Assembly: GCF_009908285.1 (NCBI RefSeq)
Contig: NZ_JAAARM010000023.1
Span: 1 to 64,000 of the forward strand
Reading direction: 5' to 3'
Length of the DNA stretch: 64,000 bases
DNA from: Pseudomonas sp. Fl4BN1
GTDB taxonomy: Bacteria > Pseudomonadota > Gammaproteobacteria > Pseudomonadales > Pseudomonadaceae
The number at the start of each line of letters is the position of its first letter. Position 1 is the first letter of the stretch. Positions 34,030-42,998 of this stretch are shown one piece after another. The notes under the pieces are model-generated. The model saw nothing but the letters and a program-made list of their open reading frames with translations. It searched no databases and was not told the origin of the DNA. A program made the position numbers and the translations under genes.

Positions 34030-35057
34030 TGCCGCGCAACGCCCTGCGCATGGGCACCCGCTCCTTGCGCTGGCAGCCACGCACGGCGCTGGTCTGTGCA
34101 TTGCTGGTGCTGCTGGCGCTGCTGCTGTGGGCTTGGTTGCTGGGCACGGGCAGCCTGGCCCTGACACCGGGCGAAGTGCTGGCCAGTCTCCTCGGCCAGG
34201 GCCAGGACCCTACCGCCCAACGGGTCATCCATCGTGTGCGCCTGCCCCGGGCACTCACCGCAACCTTGGTAGGCGCGGCCCTGGGCATGGCCGGGGCGAT
34301 CTTCCAGTCGATCTCGCGCAATGCCCTGGGCTCGCCGGACGTCATCGGTTTCACCACCGGCGCCGCCAGTGGCGCGATTGTGCAAATCATGCTGTTCGAT
34401 TCAGGGCCCCTGGCCACCTCCCTGGCGGCAGTGATCGCCGGCCTGTGCACTGCCCTGCTGGTGCTCATGCTGGCAAGAAAAGGCGGTACCAGTGGTGGCT
34501 ATCGCCTGGTGCTGATCGGAATCGGCGTGGGCGCCAGCCTGTCGGGCCTGAACAGTATCCTGCTGGTCAGCGGCAACCTCGACCAGGCGATGTTCGCCCA
34601 GCTCTGGCTGGCTGGTTCGCTGAATACCCGGACCTGGTCCCATGTATTGCCGGCGGCCCTGGGCCTACTGGCCATCGCCCCGCTGGCCCTGTACCACGCG
34701 CGCCGCATCAACCTGCTGGAAATGGGCGACGCCGCGGCCACACAACTAGGGGTTGCGGTGGAGCGTACGCGGCTGATCATGGTCCTGGCCGCTGTCGGCT
34801 TGACCGCCGTCGCCACCGCCGCCGCAGGGCCCATCGCCTTTATCGCCCTGGCCGGCCCGCAACTGGCCAGGCGCCTGACCCGCTCCGCCGAAGTGCCGCT
34901 GGTATCCGGCGCACTAATGGGTGCGGTACTGCTGCTGGCCGCTGACCTGCTCAGCCAGCGCTTGGCCCTGCACGCCAACCTGCCGATCGGCCTGATGACC
35001 GGCTTGCTGGGAGGGTTTTATCTGCTGTGGCTGCTGGTGCGCAGCCGGCGGGTGTGA
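34029..35057 (+). CDS. fepG: Iron-chelate ABC permease, FepG-like
   Basis: A 342-residue FecCD-type permease, second of the pair. The signature VIHRVRLPRALTATLVGAALGMAGAIFQSISRNALGSPDVIGFTTGAASGA is of the FepG/FecD kind (GSPDVIGF), and AAAGPIAFIALAGPQLARRLTRS is the coupling loop. The start is ATG 34029, overlapping the FepD stop by one base. It is the last gene of the fepBDG operon; the ATPase is encoded divergently. Confidence 0.88.
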   Translation: MPRNALRMGTRSLRWQPRTALVCALLVLLALLLWAWLLGTGSLALTPGEVLASLLGQGQDPTAQRVIHRVRLPRALTATLVGAALGMAGAIFQSISRNALGSPDVIGFTTGAASGAIVQIMLFDSGPLATSLAAVIAGLCTALLVLMLARKGGTSGGYRLVLIGIGVGASLSGLNSILLVSGNLDQAMFAQLWLAGSLNTRTWSHVLPAALGLLAIAPLALYHARRINLLEMGDAAATQLGVAVERTRLIMVLAAVGLTAVATAAAGPIAFIALAGPQLARRLTRSAEVPLVSGALMGAVLLLAADLLSQRLALHANLPIGLMTGLLGGFYLLWLLVRSRRV

Positions 35058-35379
35058 GCCTGGGCTTCATGAGGGGGCTCGAACGGTAACGACTGCGAAG
35101 TCTTCCAGAGACCTCTGCTCGCGCATAGCCCATGAACCTCAGCAAACGCCCGGTCGATCGGCACACCGGCAAATCCCTGCCCGGTGGTTGAAGTCACCTG
35201 CTGGCAGCCGATGATTGTCGATGCAGAACGCGGCAGGAATGTGATGAAGAATGGAGCCAGGGAGATCGCGGGCACAAATATCGCTATGATCGCCAGCCCC
35301 GCCCTGCTCCACGCAGGCGAGGTTGGATCGAGGGGCTGGGACCGGCCCTGAAACAAAACCACCAAGGACAACCGACCGA
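35058..35379. other. Intergenic stretch after the iron-uptake operon
   Basis: No convincing rightward gene. On the minus strand a frame from about 35371 to 35018 contains a hydrophobic segment (AIIAIFVPAISLAPFFITFL) but overlaps the 3' end of fepG and has no ribosome site, so I do not call it. AAGGA near the right edge (35364-35368) is the ribosome site of the lipoprotein gene. Confidence 0.35.
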
Positions 35380-35817
35380 ATGAAAATCATTGCCGCAGCC
35401 GTCACTCTTGCCCTCGTCAGCGGGTGCTCGATCTTCCCGGAAACGCGTGAAGCGCTGCTAGAAAAGGGCAATCACAACCCCGACTATTGCACGGCGGATG
35501 ACGTTGCAGTGGTGACCAGCCGGGTTGAAGGCTATTTCTCCAAATGCATTCGCTCAAACCAGGTCAATGTGGGCAACGGCGCCAGTTTTGTGTCCACGAT
35601 GCTGGTCGAGAAAAACACCACCGATGCGGGCACCGACTTCTCTGTCTATTCGCCTTCCGGAACGGCAGCCGGCTACTACTTGACCACCCGAATTTCCAGT
35701 GGTCCGGCCAGTTGCAGAACCCGAGTGTCTGCCACCTCTTACAACTTCATGTGGTCCAGGCATTTCGACAAACTGATTGAAAGCGCAAAAGGCAACGACC
35801 CTTCCTGCCTGCTTTGA
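35380..35817 (+). CDS. Small lipoprotein, unknown function
   Basis: A 145-residue protein with a classic lipoprotein signal (MKIIAAAVTLALVSGC, lipid cysteine at residue 16). The mature part holds further cysteines (DYCTADD, SKCIRS, ASCRTR, PSCLL) that could pair in the periplasm. I recognise no named family. ATG 35380 has AAGGA 11 bases upstream. The stop abuts the region of the following ATP-grasp gene, so the two are probably in one transcript. Confidence 0.75.
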   Translation: MKIIAAAVTLALVSGCSIFPETREALLEKGNHNPDYCTADDVAVVTSRVEGYFSKCIRSNQVNVGNGASFVSTMLVEKNTTDAGTDFSVYSPSGTAAGYYLTTRISSGPASCRTRVSATSYNFMWSRHFDKLIESAKGNDPSCLL

Positions 35818-35849
35818 CCTCCTTGAACCCTCACTCGGCAGAACCCGAT

Positions 35850-36632
35850 ATGCGCCTGCTTTACCCCAGCGACCCATTCGACCCGAAACGCCCGGATGAA
35901 CATTACCTCGAAGAGTACGCCGCCGTGCTGGCTGCCGGCCTGAGTGCCTCGCTGTTCTCTTTCGAGGATTTCGAAAGTGGCCGCTTCAAGGCCTCCCCGG
36001 CCCTTCAACCCGGCGAGCGGGTGCTCTACCGCGGCTGGATGCTGACACCGCAGGACTACGCCTCGCTGGTGCAGCATCTGCACGACAAAGAGGCCGTGGC
36101 ATTCACCTCGGCGGCTGAATATCAGCGCTGCCATCATTTGCCGGAGTGGTATCCGCTGCTGGCCCCGTACACCAGCGAAACCCTGGTGTTGGCCGCCGAT
36201 GCGGACTTCACCCAGGCACTCGCAGGGCTGAACTGGCCGGGGTACTTCATCAAGGATTACGTCAAGTCGCTGAACACCGGCAGTGGCAGCCTGGTGGACA
36301 GGCCCGAGGACATTGCCCCCCTGATCGAACAGATGCGTCAGTACCGGGGCCAGATCGAGGGGGGGATCTGTGTCAGGCGCCGTGAGGACTATCTGGCGGA
36401 CAGCGAGCGCCGCTATTTCGTGCTCAACGGCCAAGCCTGCGCCGCGAGCGGCGAAGTGCCGGCGCTGGTGCAGGAATGCGCAGCACTGATCGACAGTCGG
36501 TTTTTCTCGGTGGACGTGATATTGCGCAGTGACGGCGTACTGCGCCTGGTGGAACTGGGTGACGGCCAGGTATCAGACCGCAAGGAATGGACGGCGCAAC
36601 ACTTTGCCAAGATGCTCGGCGCCGTTGCCTGA
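35850..36632 (+). CDS. ATP-grasp domain protein (DUF4343-like)
   Basis: A 260-residue cytoplasmic protein with an ATP-grasp look: FIKDYVKSLNTGSGSLV could be the phosphate/lysine loop, GQIEGGICVRRRE the next strand pair, and FSVDVILRSDGVLRLVELGDGQVSD the metal-binding acidic segment (D-x-x-x-R...E-x-G-D-G-Q). Family members ligate or modify peptides or small acids; the substrate is unknown. ATG 35850 is used, while a TTG at 35814 in the same frame overlaps the lipoprotein stop and would add 12 residues. It is convergent with the TetR gene 8 bases away. Confidence 0.7.
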   Translation: MRLLYPSDPFDPKRPDEHYLEEYAAVLAAGLSASLFSFEDFESGRFKASPALQPGERVLYRGWMLTPQDYASLVQHLHDKEAVAFTSAAEYQRCHHLPEWYPLLAPYTSETLVLAADADFTQALAGLNWPGYFIKDYVKSLNTGSGSLVDRPEDIAPLIEQMRQYRGQIEGGICVRRREDYLADSERRYFVLNGQACAASGEVPALVQECAALIDSRFFSVDVILRSDGVLRLVELGDGQVSDRKEWTAQHFAKMLGAVA

Positions 36633-36640
36633 GAGGCCAC

Positions 36641-37186
36641 TCAGCGCAACAGACGCCGCAGCCCCGCCTCGAAAGCCCCGTCAAGCCCATGCCCGTCCTC
36701 GCCGGCCAAGGCCAATGCCAGGGCGTGGCCATGGGTGTAATCCACCAGCAGTTCGAACAGCAGTTGCGGTTCATCGTCGAACTGCCGCACCTGCTCAAGC
36801 AAGTCCTCGCTGAAGGCCGCCAAGGAACCGCCAAACAACTGCGGGTCACTCAAGATGCACAGGGTCAGCGCCGGGTGACGGCGCACCCGCGCCATGTAGT
36901 GACCGAGCAACACCTGGACCCGTTGCACCGGCGGCAGGCCCAGCGCAGGTTCAGGCAGCGGCTCGCCGTGTACCCGCTCCACCAGCAAGCGCATCAGGTT
37001 GTGCTGGTCACCCACGTGGTAGAGCACTGACATCGGGGTGATCCCCAGTTGCCTTGCCAACGCCCGGACCCCAAAACCCTGCGGGCCCAGCGCCTGCAAC
37101 TGTGCCAGGCCGGCCTCCAGCACCCGCTCCAGGTTCAGCGCACGGCCAACGCCCGGACGACCGCTGCGCTTGGGTTGCTCAGTCAT
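36641..37186 (-). CDS. TetR-family regulator with C-terminal ligand domain
   Basis: A 181-residue regulator. The DNA-binding domain covers about residues 12-58 (NLERVLEAGLAQLQALGPQGFGVRALARQLGITPMSVLYHVGDQHNLMRLL). A helical domain follows (TetR_C type, PVQRVQVLLGHYMARVRRHPALTL). ATG 37186 overlaps the end of the upstream reductase gene by 8 bases, so the two genes are translationally coupled. A palindrome upstream of that operon (37752-37764) is the probable autoregulatory site. Confidence 0.85.
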   Translation of the reverse strand: MTEQPKRSGRPGVGRALNLERVLEAGLAQLQALGPQGFGVRALARQLGITPMSVLYHVGDQHNLMRLLVERVHGEPLPEPALGLPPVQRVQVLLGHYMARVRRHPALTLCILSDPQLFGGSLAAFSEDLLEQVRQFDDEPQLLFELLVDYTHGHALALALAGEDGHGLDGAFEAGLRRLLR

Positions 37187-37727
37187 GGGCACTGTCCGGT
37201 TCAATGCGATAACGGGTGCTGACCAGTCCGTCGGGATACTGCCTGGAGGCGATGCAACTCAACCGCAGGTCCCTCTCGAGTGCGCCGAACAGAGGACGCC
37301 CGCTGCCGATCAATACCGGCACCCGGGTCAGGGTCAACTCATCGATCAGCCCGGCCTGGAGAAACGCGCGGATCACCGCGCCGCCGTCGATATAGGCCTG
37401 CTGCCAACCCTGTTCCTGCAGTTCTGCCACCAGTTCCGCAGGTTGCGCGGCGCTGATCCGCAGCCGGTCTCGCAGGTGCTGCGGCACATCCTGCGCGGTG
37501 AGGCTACGGCTCATGACCACCACGGGTTTGTCGAAGGGCCAGGGCTCGAACCCCAGGACGCTTTCATAGGTGCCACGCCCCATGACGATGCCATCCACCG
37601 ACGCCATGAACGCGGCGTAGCCGTAGTCCTCCCCGGACTCGCCGCTGGGCAGCCAGTCGATAGCCCCATCGTTGCGAGCGATGAAACCATCCACCGAGGT
37701 GGCGATGAACACCTTGCCAAAAGCCAT
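37179..37727 (-). CDS. Dihydrofolate reductase/RibD-C family oxidoreductase
   Basis: A 182-residue protein of the RibD C-terminal/DHFR-like reductase family (YyaP/YwjB-like): KVFIATSVDGFIARNDGAIDWL at the start, the central VDGIVMGRGTYESVLGF (NADPH site), VVVMSRSL, and QAYIDGGAVIRAFLQAGLIDELTLTRVPVLIGSGRPLF. ATG 37727 has GAGG upstream. Family members are NADPH reductases of unknown substrate, often next to regulators. Here it is the first gene of an operon with an overlapping TetR gene. Confidence 0.87.
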   Translation of the reverse strand: MAFGKVFIATSVDGFIARNDGAIDWLPSGESGEDYGYAAFMASVDGIVMGRGTYESVLGFEPWPFDKPVVVMSRSLTAQDVPQHLRDRLRISAAQPAELVAELQEQGWQQAYIDGGAVIRAFLQAGLIDELTLTRVPVLIGSGRPLFGALERDLRLSCIASRQYPDGLVSTRYRIEPDSAHD

Positions 37728-37751
37728 ATGCGTTGCCTCGAAGCACTTAAA

Positions 37752-37764
37752 CATACAGCGTATG
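37752..37764. promoter_or_regulatory. Inverted repeat before the reductase/TetR operon
   Basis: CATAC-AGC-GTATG is a perfect 5-3-5 palindrome within an AT-rich frame (TTAAA... ...ATAAA). It is 25-37 bases upstream of the reductase start, where it would overlap the promoter. Probable site for the TetR protein of the operon. Confidence 0.5.
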
Positions 37765-37836
37765 ATAAACCCATCTCGGGGCCTGCTGACAACAGCCCTG
37801 AACTGCTGCCCGTCGCCTGCCCTGGTTGTGCGGCGC

Positions 37837-38742
37837 TCAGGCCTGTTCGGCATAGGCACCCAGTCCCTTCACCAGCGCCGCGAAAGTCACCGCACAACGC
37901 GGGCTGTCGCGCAGGTCCTCATGCATCGCCACCCAAGTCTCCAGCCGTGGTGCGAACACGTCCGCCAAGACCCGTACCAGCCGCGGATCGGCGCTGGCCA
38001 GCAAGCTCTGGCAGACGCCAATGCCGAACCCCGCGCGAATCGCCGCCAACTGCGCCAGGTCACTGTCGCTGCGCAAGGCGAAACGGCCACGGGTGAGCAT
38101 CGGATACTGCTGTTGCAGGCCGCGAATAAACGCGGTTTCAGTGTCGAAACCGATCAAGGCATGGTCGGACAAGTCGGCCAGCGAGGTCGGTATGCCCTGC
38201 TGCGCCAGGTAGTCATGGTGTGCATGCAAGCCCAGCTCGATACCCGCTACGCGTCGTACCAGCAATGCCTCCTGGGTCGGGCGGAACATCCGTACGGCAA
38301 TGTCCGCCTGGCGTTGCAGCAAGTCATCCGCGCGATTGGACAGCACCAGCTCGATCACCAGTTGCGGGTGCTGTTGACGCAAGGCGGCGAGTATCGGGGG
38401 CAACACCTCAACGCCGATGATTTCACTGGCCGAGAGCCGCACGCAGCCCTGGACACCGGCGCCATGGCTGCTGGCCACCCGGCGCAAGGCGGCCTCTCCT
38501 GCGGCCACTTGCAGCAGGTAGGGCCTGAGTTCCAGCGCCGCTTCAGTGGGAGCGAAGCCGTCGAAGGAACGGATGAACAGCTTCAGGCCCAGGGCAGATT
38601 CCAGCAGGTCGATGTGCCGCCCGACCGTGGGCTGGGACAGGCCCATGGCACGACCGGCAGCGGACAGCGAACCGCTTTCCAGGACCGCGAGAAAACTCCG
38701 GTACCAGTCCCAGTTAAGGGTGGTGTCAGTCAGGCTATGCAT
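37837..38742 (-). CDS. LysR-family regulator, divergent from epimerase-like gene
   Basis: A 301-residue LysR protein. The helix-turn-helix is at about residues 11-70 (WDWYRSFLAVLESGSLSAAGRAMGLSQPTVGRHIDLLESALG, then LFIRSFDGFAPTEAA). The effector domain follows, with a DLAQLAAIRAGFGIGVCQSLLA segment. It is divergent from the NAD-epimerase-like gene over 92 bases and is presumably its regulator, as often seen with this sub-group. The inducer is unknown. Confidence 0.88.
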   Translation of the reverse strand: MHSLTDTTLNWDWYRSFLAVLESGSLSAAGRAMGLSQPTVGRHIDLLESALGLKLFIRSFDGFAPTEAALELRPYLLQVAAGEAALRRVASSHGAGVQGCVRLSASEIIGVEVLPPILAALRQQHPQLVIELVLSNRADDLLQRQADIAVRMFRPTQEALLVRRVAGIELGLHAHHDYLAQQGIPTSLADLSDHALIGFDTETAFIRGLQQQYPMLTRGRFALRSDSDLAQLAAIRAGFGIGVCQSLLASADPRLVRVLADVFAPRLETWVAMHEDLRDSPRCAVTFAALVKGLGAYAEQA

Positions 38743-38834
38743 TTATTTATAGAGCCCATCGAATACTGGTCAATTTTCATTTAGCCGAGGATTCTGCACC
38801 CTGCAAGCTCTACCTCGGAAAAAGGAACCTTGTC

Positions 38835-39788
38835 ATGCCACAAATAGCCCTGTTCGGCGCCGCCGGTGCCATCGGCCAAAGCATTGCCAGCGCCCTGCGC
38901 TCCCGGGGACAGAGCTATCGCGTGGTGGGCCGCAACGAAGCTGGGCTGATTCAGGCCTTCGGCGGTGATCCGTTGGCCGAGTGCGTCACCTGGGACCCCG
39001 AGCGGCCCGACTCGATCGAAGCCGCGGCGGCCGGGATCGACACCCTGATCTATCTGGTGGGGGTCAACTACTGGCAGTTCGAACTGCACCCGCAGTTGAT
39101 GCGCAAGACCCTGGAGGGCGCAATCGCCGCCGGGGTGCGCAAGATCCTGCTGATCGGCACGGTGTATCCCTACGGTCTGGCCCAGGGCAATCCGGTGAGC
39201 GAAGACCACCCCCGCCAGCCAAACAGCTTCAAGGGGCGCATGCGCAAGGCCCAGGAAGACCTGCTGATGCAGGCACATGCCGACGGCCGCATCCAGGCTG
39301 CGGTGCTACGGCTAGCGGATTTCTACGGCCCGGGGGTGGACAAAAGCCTGCTGCACAACGCGGTTCAGGCCGCGGTTCAGGGCGGCACCGCAGACCTGGT
39401 CGGCCCCCTCGATCGGCCCCACGAGTTCGTCTTCGTGCCTGATGTGGGTCCGGTAGTCTGCCGGCTGATCGAACGCCCCGAAGCGTTCGGCAAGAGCTGG
39501 CACCTGGCGGGCGCCGGTGTCACCAGCCAGCGCGAGCTGATTGCCCAGATCCAGCACCAGAGCAACAGGCAACTCAAGTTGCGGGTGGTCGGCAAGACCC
39601 TGCTGCGTGTGCTGGGCCTGTTCAACCCCCTGCTGCGCGAGATGGTGGAGATGCACTACCTGATCAGCTCGCCGCTGATCCTCGACGACTCGGCCCTGCA
39701 ACGCTTGATCGGTCCATTCCACAAGACCTCCTACGCCGAGGGTGTACGCCAGACATTGGCTGAGGCAGGCAACCGGCACCAGCCGTGA
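38835..39788 (+). CDS. NAD(P)-binding epimerase/dehydratase-like protein (extended SDR)
   Basis: A 317-residue Rossmann protein: MPQIALFGAAGAIGQSIASALRSRG holds the GxxGxxG loop at residues 8-14. IDTLIYLVGVNYW is the next core strand, KILLIGTVYPYG carries a Y in the usual active-site strand, and AVLRLADFYGPGVDKSLL resembles the R-x-x-x-x-Y-G-P turn of extended SDRs. AAAAAGGAA lies before ATG 38835. The catalytic YxxxK is not in the standard form, so it may be an atypical NmrA-like sensor or reductase. Its stop is 7 bases from that of the first autotransporter gene (convergent). Confidence 0.8.
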   Translation: MPQIALFGAAGAIGQSIASALRSRGQSYRVVGRNEAGLIQAFGGDPLAECVTWDPERPDSIEAAAAGIDTLIYLVGVNYWQFELHPQLMRKTLEGAIAAGVRKILLIGTVYPYGLAQGNPVSEDHPRQPNSFKGRMRKAQEDLLMQAHADGRIQAAVLRLADFYGPGVDKSLLHNAVQAAVQGGTADLVGPLDRPHEFVFVPDVGPVVCRLIERPEAFGKSWHLAGAGVTSQRELIAQIQHQSNRQLKLRVVGKTLLRVLGLFNPLLREMVEMHYLISSPLILDDSALQRLIGPFHKTSYAEGVRQTLAEAGNRHQP

Positions 39789-39795
39789 ACAGGCT

Positions 39796-42700
39796 TCAGA
39801 AACTGAAGCGGTAACCGACATTGGCCGCCCAGGGCCGGTCGATGTTCGAGCCTTCGCTGGTCTCGACCTCGGCATACAGCTGATGGTTGCGAGTCAGCTC
39901 CCCGGCCATGCCAACCCCGGCATACCAGCCGCCGCCACTGCCATCGGGACGGCTGGCGATGCCGTTGGTGCGGACCTTGTTCTGCGCCGACAGATCCTCG
40001 ATCCAGCCAGCCTTGAGGTAAGGCTGCAGACGCGTGCCGTTGTTCAACTGCAGCTCGCGACCGGCGCGGGCGCCAACGCGTACCTGGGTCGACAAGCCGT
40101 CACCAGGTTCCACCTGCAAGCCGTTATCCAGGCGATAGCTGTCCGAGCGGGCGTAGAGCATCGAGACCTGCGCTTGGGGCTCGACGAACCAGCGGTTGCC
40201 CAGGTCGATCTGTTTACCGACCTCCACCGACAGGCCAGCGCCTTTACTGCGTGAGCTTCCCGAGACTTTGGCACCGTCGGTGCCCCACACATCCAGGCGG
40301 TTGGACCAGCGGTTCAGGGTCAGCAAGGTGTCGGTGTACCAGCCGGAGTCATCCAGGTAAGTGGCATAACCCCCCAGGTGATAGCTGTCGAGCTTGCCGC
40401 TGCCCTCACCCTTGAAGTCCCGATCGGTTTGGCTGTAACCGGCCAATGCACCCACCACCAGCTGGCCCCCGGCAGTGTCGATCCGCGTATCGATGCCCAA
40501 CTGCGTGCCCTGTACCCGCTGGGAAAAATCACGTCCTACGCCGTTGTCCAGGGACTGCTGCTGGCCGAACCCGCGGATCCACAGCCCCTGCTGGTCCGCC
40601 CCTTCGCGCAGCTCGCCGACCCGCTGCAGCAAGGTCGCGCGCTCGGCGTCCCAGGTGGCGCGCAGGCTGGCGATGGCGCTGCTGTTGACCGCCGCGCTGG
40701 CGCCGGTGGACAGGTTGTCCGGGCCGGGCGTCGGCTGAGTCCGGCCGACATTGAGCAAGTTCCAATTGCCCTGGGTATCGGCCTGCAGCGCGTAGCGGAA
40801 GGTTCCCACGTCCACCACCCCATCACGGTTGGCCAGGGTAAACGAGCCCGGGCCACCGGCACTTTGCACCAAGTTCGGGCTTTGCCCTTCGGCACTCGGT
40901 TCGACACCGGAGTTGCGAATCAGGATCTGGTTGCTGCCCATGACCTGGCCGTCGATGACCAGCCGATCGCCCTGCTGCCGGCCAAGATCGGTGTTCATGA
41001 TGTAGAGGCCATCGCCCGCAAGGTCACCGCTCACCTGCAACTGCTTGAACGCCCCCGCCAACCCGGGATCAGCGAACTCCACCACGCCGTTGTTGGTCAA
41101 CCCGGTGAGGGACGAGTCGCCACGCAGTAGCCAGGCGCTGCTGTCGTCCAGGGTCAGTTGGGTATCCCGCCCGCCGCCCTTGATCGCCCCGTCGAGGCTG
41201 GAATGATCGGCCAGCGACAGTTGCAGGCTGCCGGCGTCCACCAGCACGTCGCCCTGCAAGTGAGAGCGGACTGCATCGAGCTTCACAGCACCCGCCAGCA
41301 CTCCGCTCGCACGGTCGGTGATCCACAACGCCGTGCCCGGCTGGCCGCCGCGGCGACCAATCAGGACGCTGTCGGTGAGGTGCGTGGTCAGGCCGCCACC
41401 ATTGACCAGGATGCCCGCCCCGTCCTGGGTTTCAATCCGGCTGGCATTGACCTCGACGTTGTTCACCACACCGGTGAGCGTGGCGTAACTGAAGATGCCG
41501 TGGGCCTGTGCGCCACCGGTGCCCACGCTCGCGCCCTGGAACAGCGTGCTCGCATTGTTGCTGATGGACAGACCATAAGCCTGCTCGCCGGCAGTCAGCA
41601 CATCGCTGTCGACAAGCTGCACACTGGCGCCCCGGCCAGAGGCAAACAAGCCATGGGCCAAGTCGCCGTGGGTGACGATGCGGCTGTCGTTGAGGGTGAT
41701 GTTCGCCCCCGACAACCGTGCCAATGCCCCCACCGCACCAAGGCCCGACGTCTCGATCAGTGTTCCGCTGACATTGAATACCGCCCCTGGGCTGCCGCCG
41801 GTATCCGGCGATGCGTACAAGGCGTGAGCACTGTTGCCCTGGGTGCTGATGACCCCGCCGTCCATCGTGAACACACCGCCACGGTTATCGATGGCCAACG
41901 CCTGGGTGCCATGGGTTTCCAGGATACTGTTCTTGACGTCGACCCGAGTGTTGCTGCCTGGCATCCAGATCGCCGCACCGGAATCGGTGATGATGTGCAC
42001 GTTATCCAGGTCGGCGCTGGCGCCGCTGGCATTGACGTTGATGCCGTAACCATTTTGCGTGGTGATCGTGGTGTTGCTCACCACCGCAGTGCCCCCCGGT
42101 TTCTGATACTGCGATGACAGGTAGATGCCATCGCCCTTGGCGTTGATCACGCCGTTGCTGAAGGTCAGGGAGGCGCTGGTCACACTCACCCCGCGCCCAT
42201 TGCTGGCATTGACAGTGACCCGGTCGGCGCTGATGGAGGAGCCAAGCCCATCGACGGACATCGCCCCCAGGAAACCCTCGGAGTTGACGGTCACCCGGTC
42301 CAGTTGCACGGACACCCCGGCGGAGGCTGTGACGCCACGGGTGGAACCGGTCGAATGGGTGTTCAGGGTCATGTTCGAGGCCTGAATGACCGAGCCGTTG
42401 CCACTTGCGGACAACGCGTCAGCCTGGTTGCCCGAGGTGTCGATGGAGCCACCGGACAACTGTGCCTGGCCACCGGCAGTGACCGACACGCCACGGCTTT
42501 GAGAACCGCTGGTGGTGATCTGCGCATCGTTCAGTGTCAGCTGGCTGCCGGCACCTGTGGACACCGCGCCAGTGGCAAAGTCGGAGCCGCCGGTGGTGAT
42601 GTTCACATCCGTCAGCGTGGCCTGGCCACCGGCTCCCACTTGAACCCCCACCACTACGGTGCTCGAGTCGTCCGCCGTGGCGTGGATCTCGTAGCCGCTG

Positions 42701-42912
42701 CCCTGCAACTGATTTTGCGCGCCGTTGACCCGCACCGCCGGCCCTGAGCCGCTGTGATCGACGCTCACACCATCCAGGGTCAGGGATTCACCTTGAGGCG
42801 AGGACAAGTCGATGCTTTCATACTCGCTCGCTTGAGCAGACTGAGCAGGAAGCGTCATCAGCGCCAGCGCTGAACTGATCGCCACATTCAGGATTTTCTT
42901 AACCAGGATCAT
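39796..42912 (-). CDS. Classical (type Va) autotransporter, pertactin-like, copy 1
   Basis: A 1038-residue surface or secreted protein. The signal peptide is MILVKKILNVAISSALALMTLPAQSAQA. The passenger (about 29-745) is built of short beta-helix-type turns rich in G, S, T, N and V (e.g. GSQSRGVSVTAGGQAQLSGG, GNQADALSASGNGSVIQASN), as in pertactin-like P-type passengers. The C-terminal autotransporter barrel (about 770-1038) starts near GADQQGLWIRGFGQQQ and ends NVGYRFSF with terminal phenylalanine. There is no obvious protease triad or RGD. ATG 42912 fits; the longer TTG frame to 42963 runs into the promoter. It is tandem with a near-copy (43076-46198) and has RcsB-box-like repeats upstream. 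Likely an adhesin or aggregation factor, inferred. Confidence 0.9.
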   Translation of the reverse strand: MILVKKILNVAISSALALMTLPAQSAQASEYESIDLSSPQGESLTLDGVSVDHSGSGPAVRVNGAQNQLQGSGYEIHATADDSSTVVVGVQVGAGGQATLTDVNITTGGSDFATGAVSTGAGSQLTLNDAQITTSGSQSRGVSVTAGGQAQLSGGSIDTSGNQADALSASGNGSVIQASNMTLNTHSTGSTRGVTASAGVSVQLDRVTVNSEGFLGAMSVDGLGSSISADRVTVNASNGRGVSVTSASLTFSNGVINAKGDGIYLSSQYQKPGGTAVVSNTTITTQNGYGINVNASGASADLDNVHIITDSGAAIWMPGSNTRVDVKNSILETHGTQALAIDNRGGVFTMDGGVISTQGNSAHALYASPDTGGSPGAVFNVSGTLIETSGLGAVGALARLSGANITLNDSRIVTHGDLAHGLFASGRGASVQLVDSDVLTAGEQAYGLSISNNASTLFQGASVGTGGAQAHGIFSYATLTGVVNNVEVNASRIETQDGAGILVNGGGLTTHLTDSVLIGRRGGQPGTALWITDRASGVLAGAVKLDAVRSHLQGDVLVDAGSLQLSLADHSSLDGAIKGGGRDTQLTLDDSSAWLLRGDSSLTGLTNNGVVEFADPGLAGAFKQLQVSGDLAGDGLYIMNTDLGRQQGDRLVIDGQVMGSNQILIRNSGVEPSAEGQSPNLVQSAGGPGSFTLANRDGVVDVGTFRYALQADTQGNWNLLNVGRTQPTPGPDNLSTGASAAVNSSAIASLRATWDAERATLLQRVGELREGADQQGLWIRGFGQQQSLDNGVGRDFSQRVQGTQLGIDTRIDTAGGQLVVGALAGYSQTDRDFKGEGSGKLDSYHLGGYATYLDDSGWYTDTLLTLNRWSNRLDVWGTDGAKVSGSSRSKGAGLSVEVGKQIDLGNRWFVEPQAQVSMLYARSDSYRLDNGLQVEPGDGLSTQVRVGARAGRELQLNNGTRLQPYLKAGWIEDLSAQNKVRTNGIASRPDGSGGGWYAGVGMAGELTRNHQLYAEVETSEGSNIDRPWAANVGYRFSF
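40109..40309. repeat. 201-bp block identical to part of autotransporter copy 2
   Basis: By direct comparison 40109-40309 is identical to 43389-43589 (offset 3280). It lies in the barrel-coding part of the two autotransporter genes, and single differences flank it on each side. The genes are also close to identical in much of the N-terminal passenger. Confidence 0.85.
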
Positions 42913-42971
42913 GAGGGTCTCTGTGTTGTACAAAAGACCTGCATGATCGAATTGGGTGACCAACTAAAGAA

Positions 42972-42985
42972 CAAGAACATCCTCA
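42972..42985. promoter_or_regulatory. RcsB-box-like repeat, distal copy of autotransporter 1
   Basis: CAAGAACATCCTCA matches the enterobacterial RcsAB box (TAAGAATATTCCTA) at 9 of 14 positions. It is the weaker of two such elements 27 bp apart before autotransporter 1, 60-73 bases from its start codon. It is also the inverted partner of part of the other box: AAGAACATCCT and AGGATGTTCTT form an 11-bp inverted repeat. Confidence 0.45.
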
Positions 42986-42998
42986 AATGTCCGAACAT

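Noticed and set aside
35018..35371. Minus-strand frame with a hydrophobic segment after fepG
   Set aside because: Overlaps the 3' end of fepG, has no ribosome site, and the sequence after the hydrophobic part is not recognisable; could be real but support is too thin.
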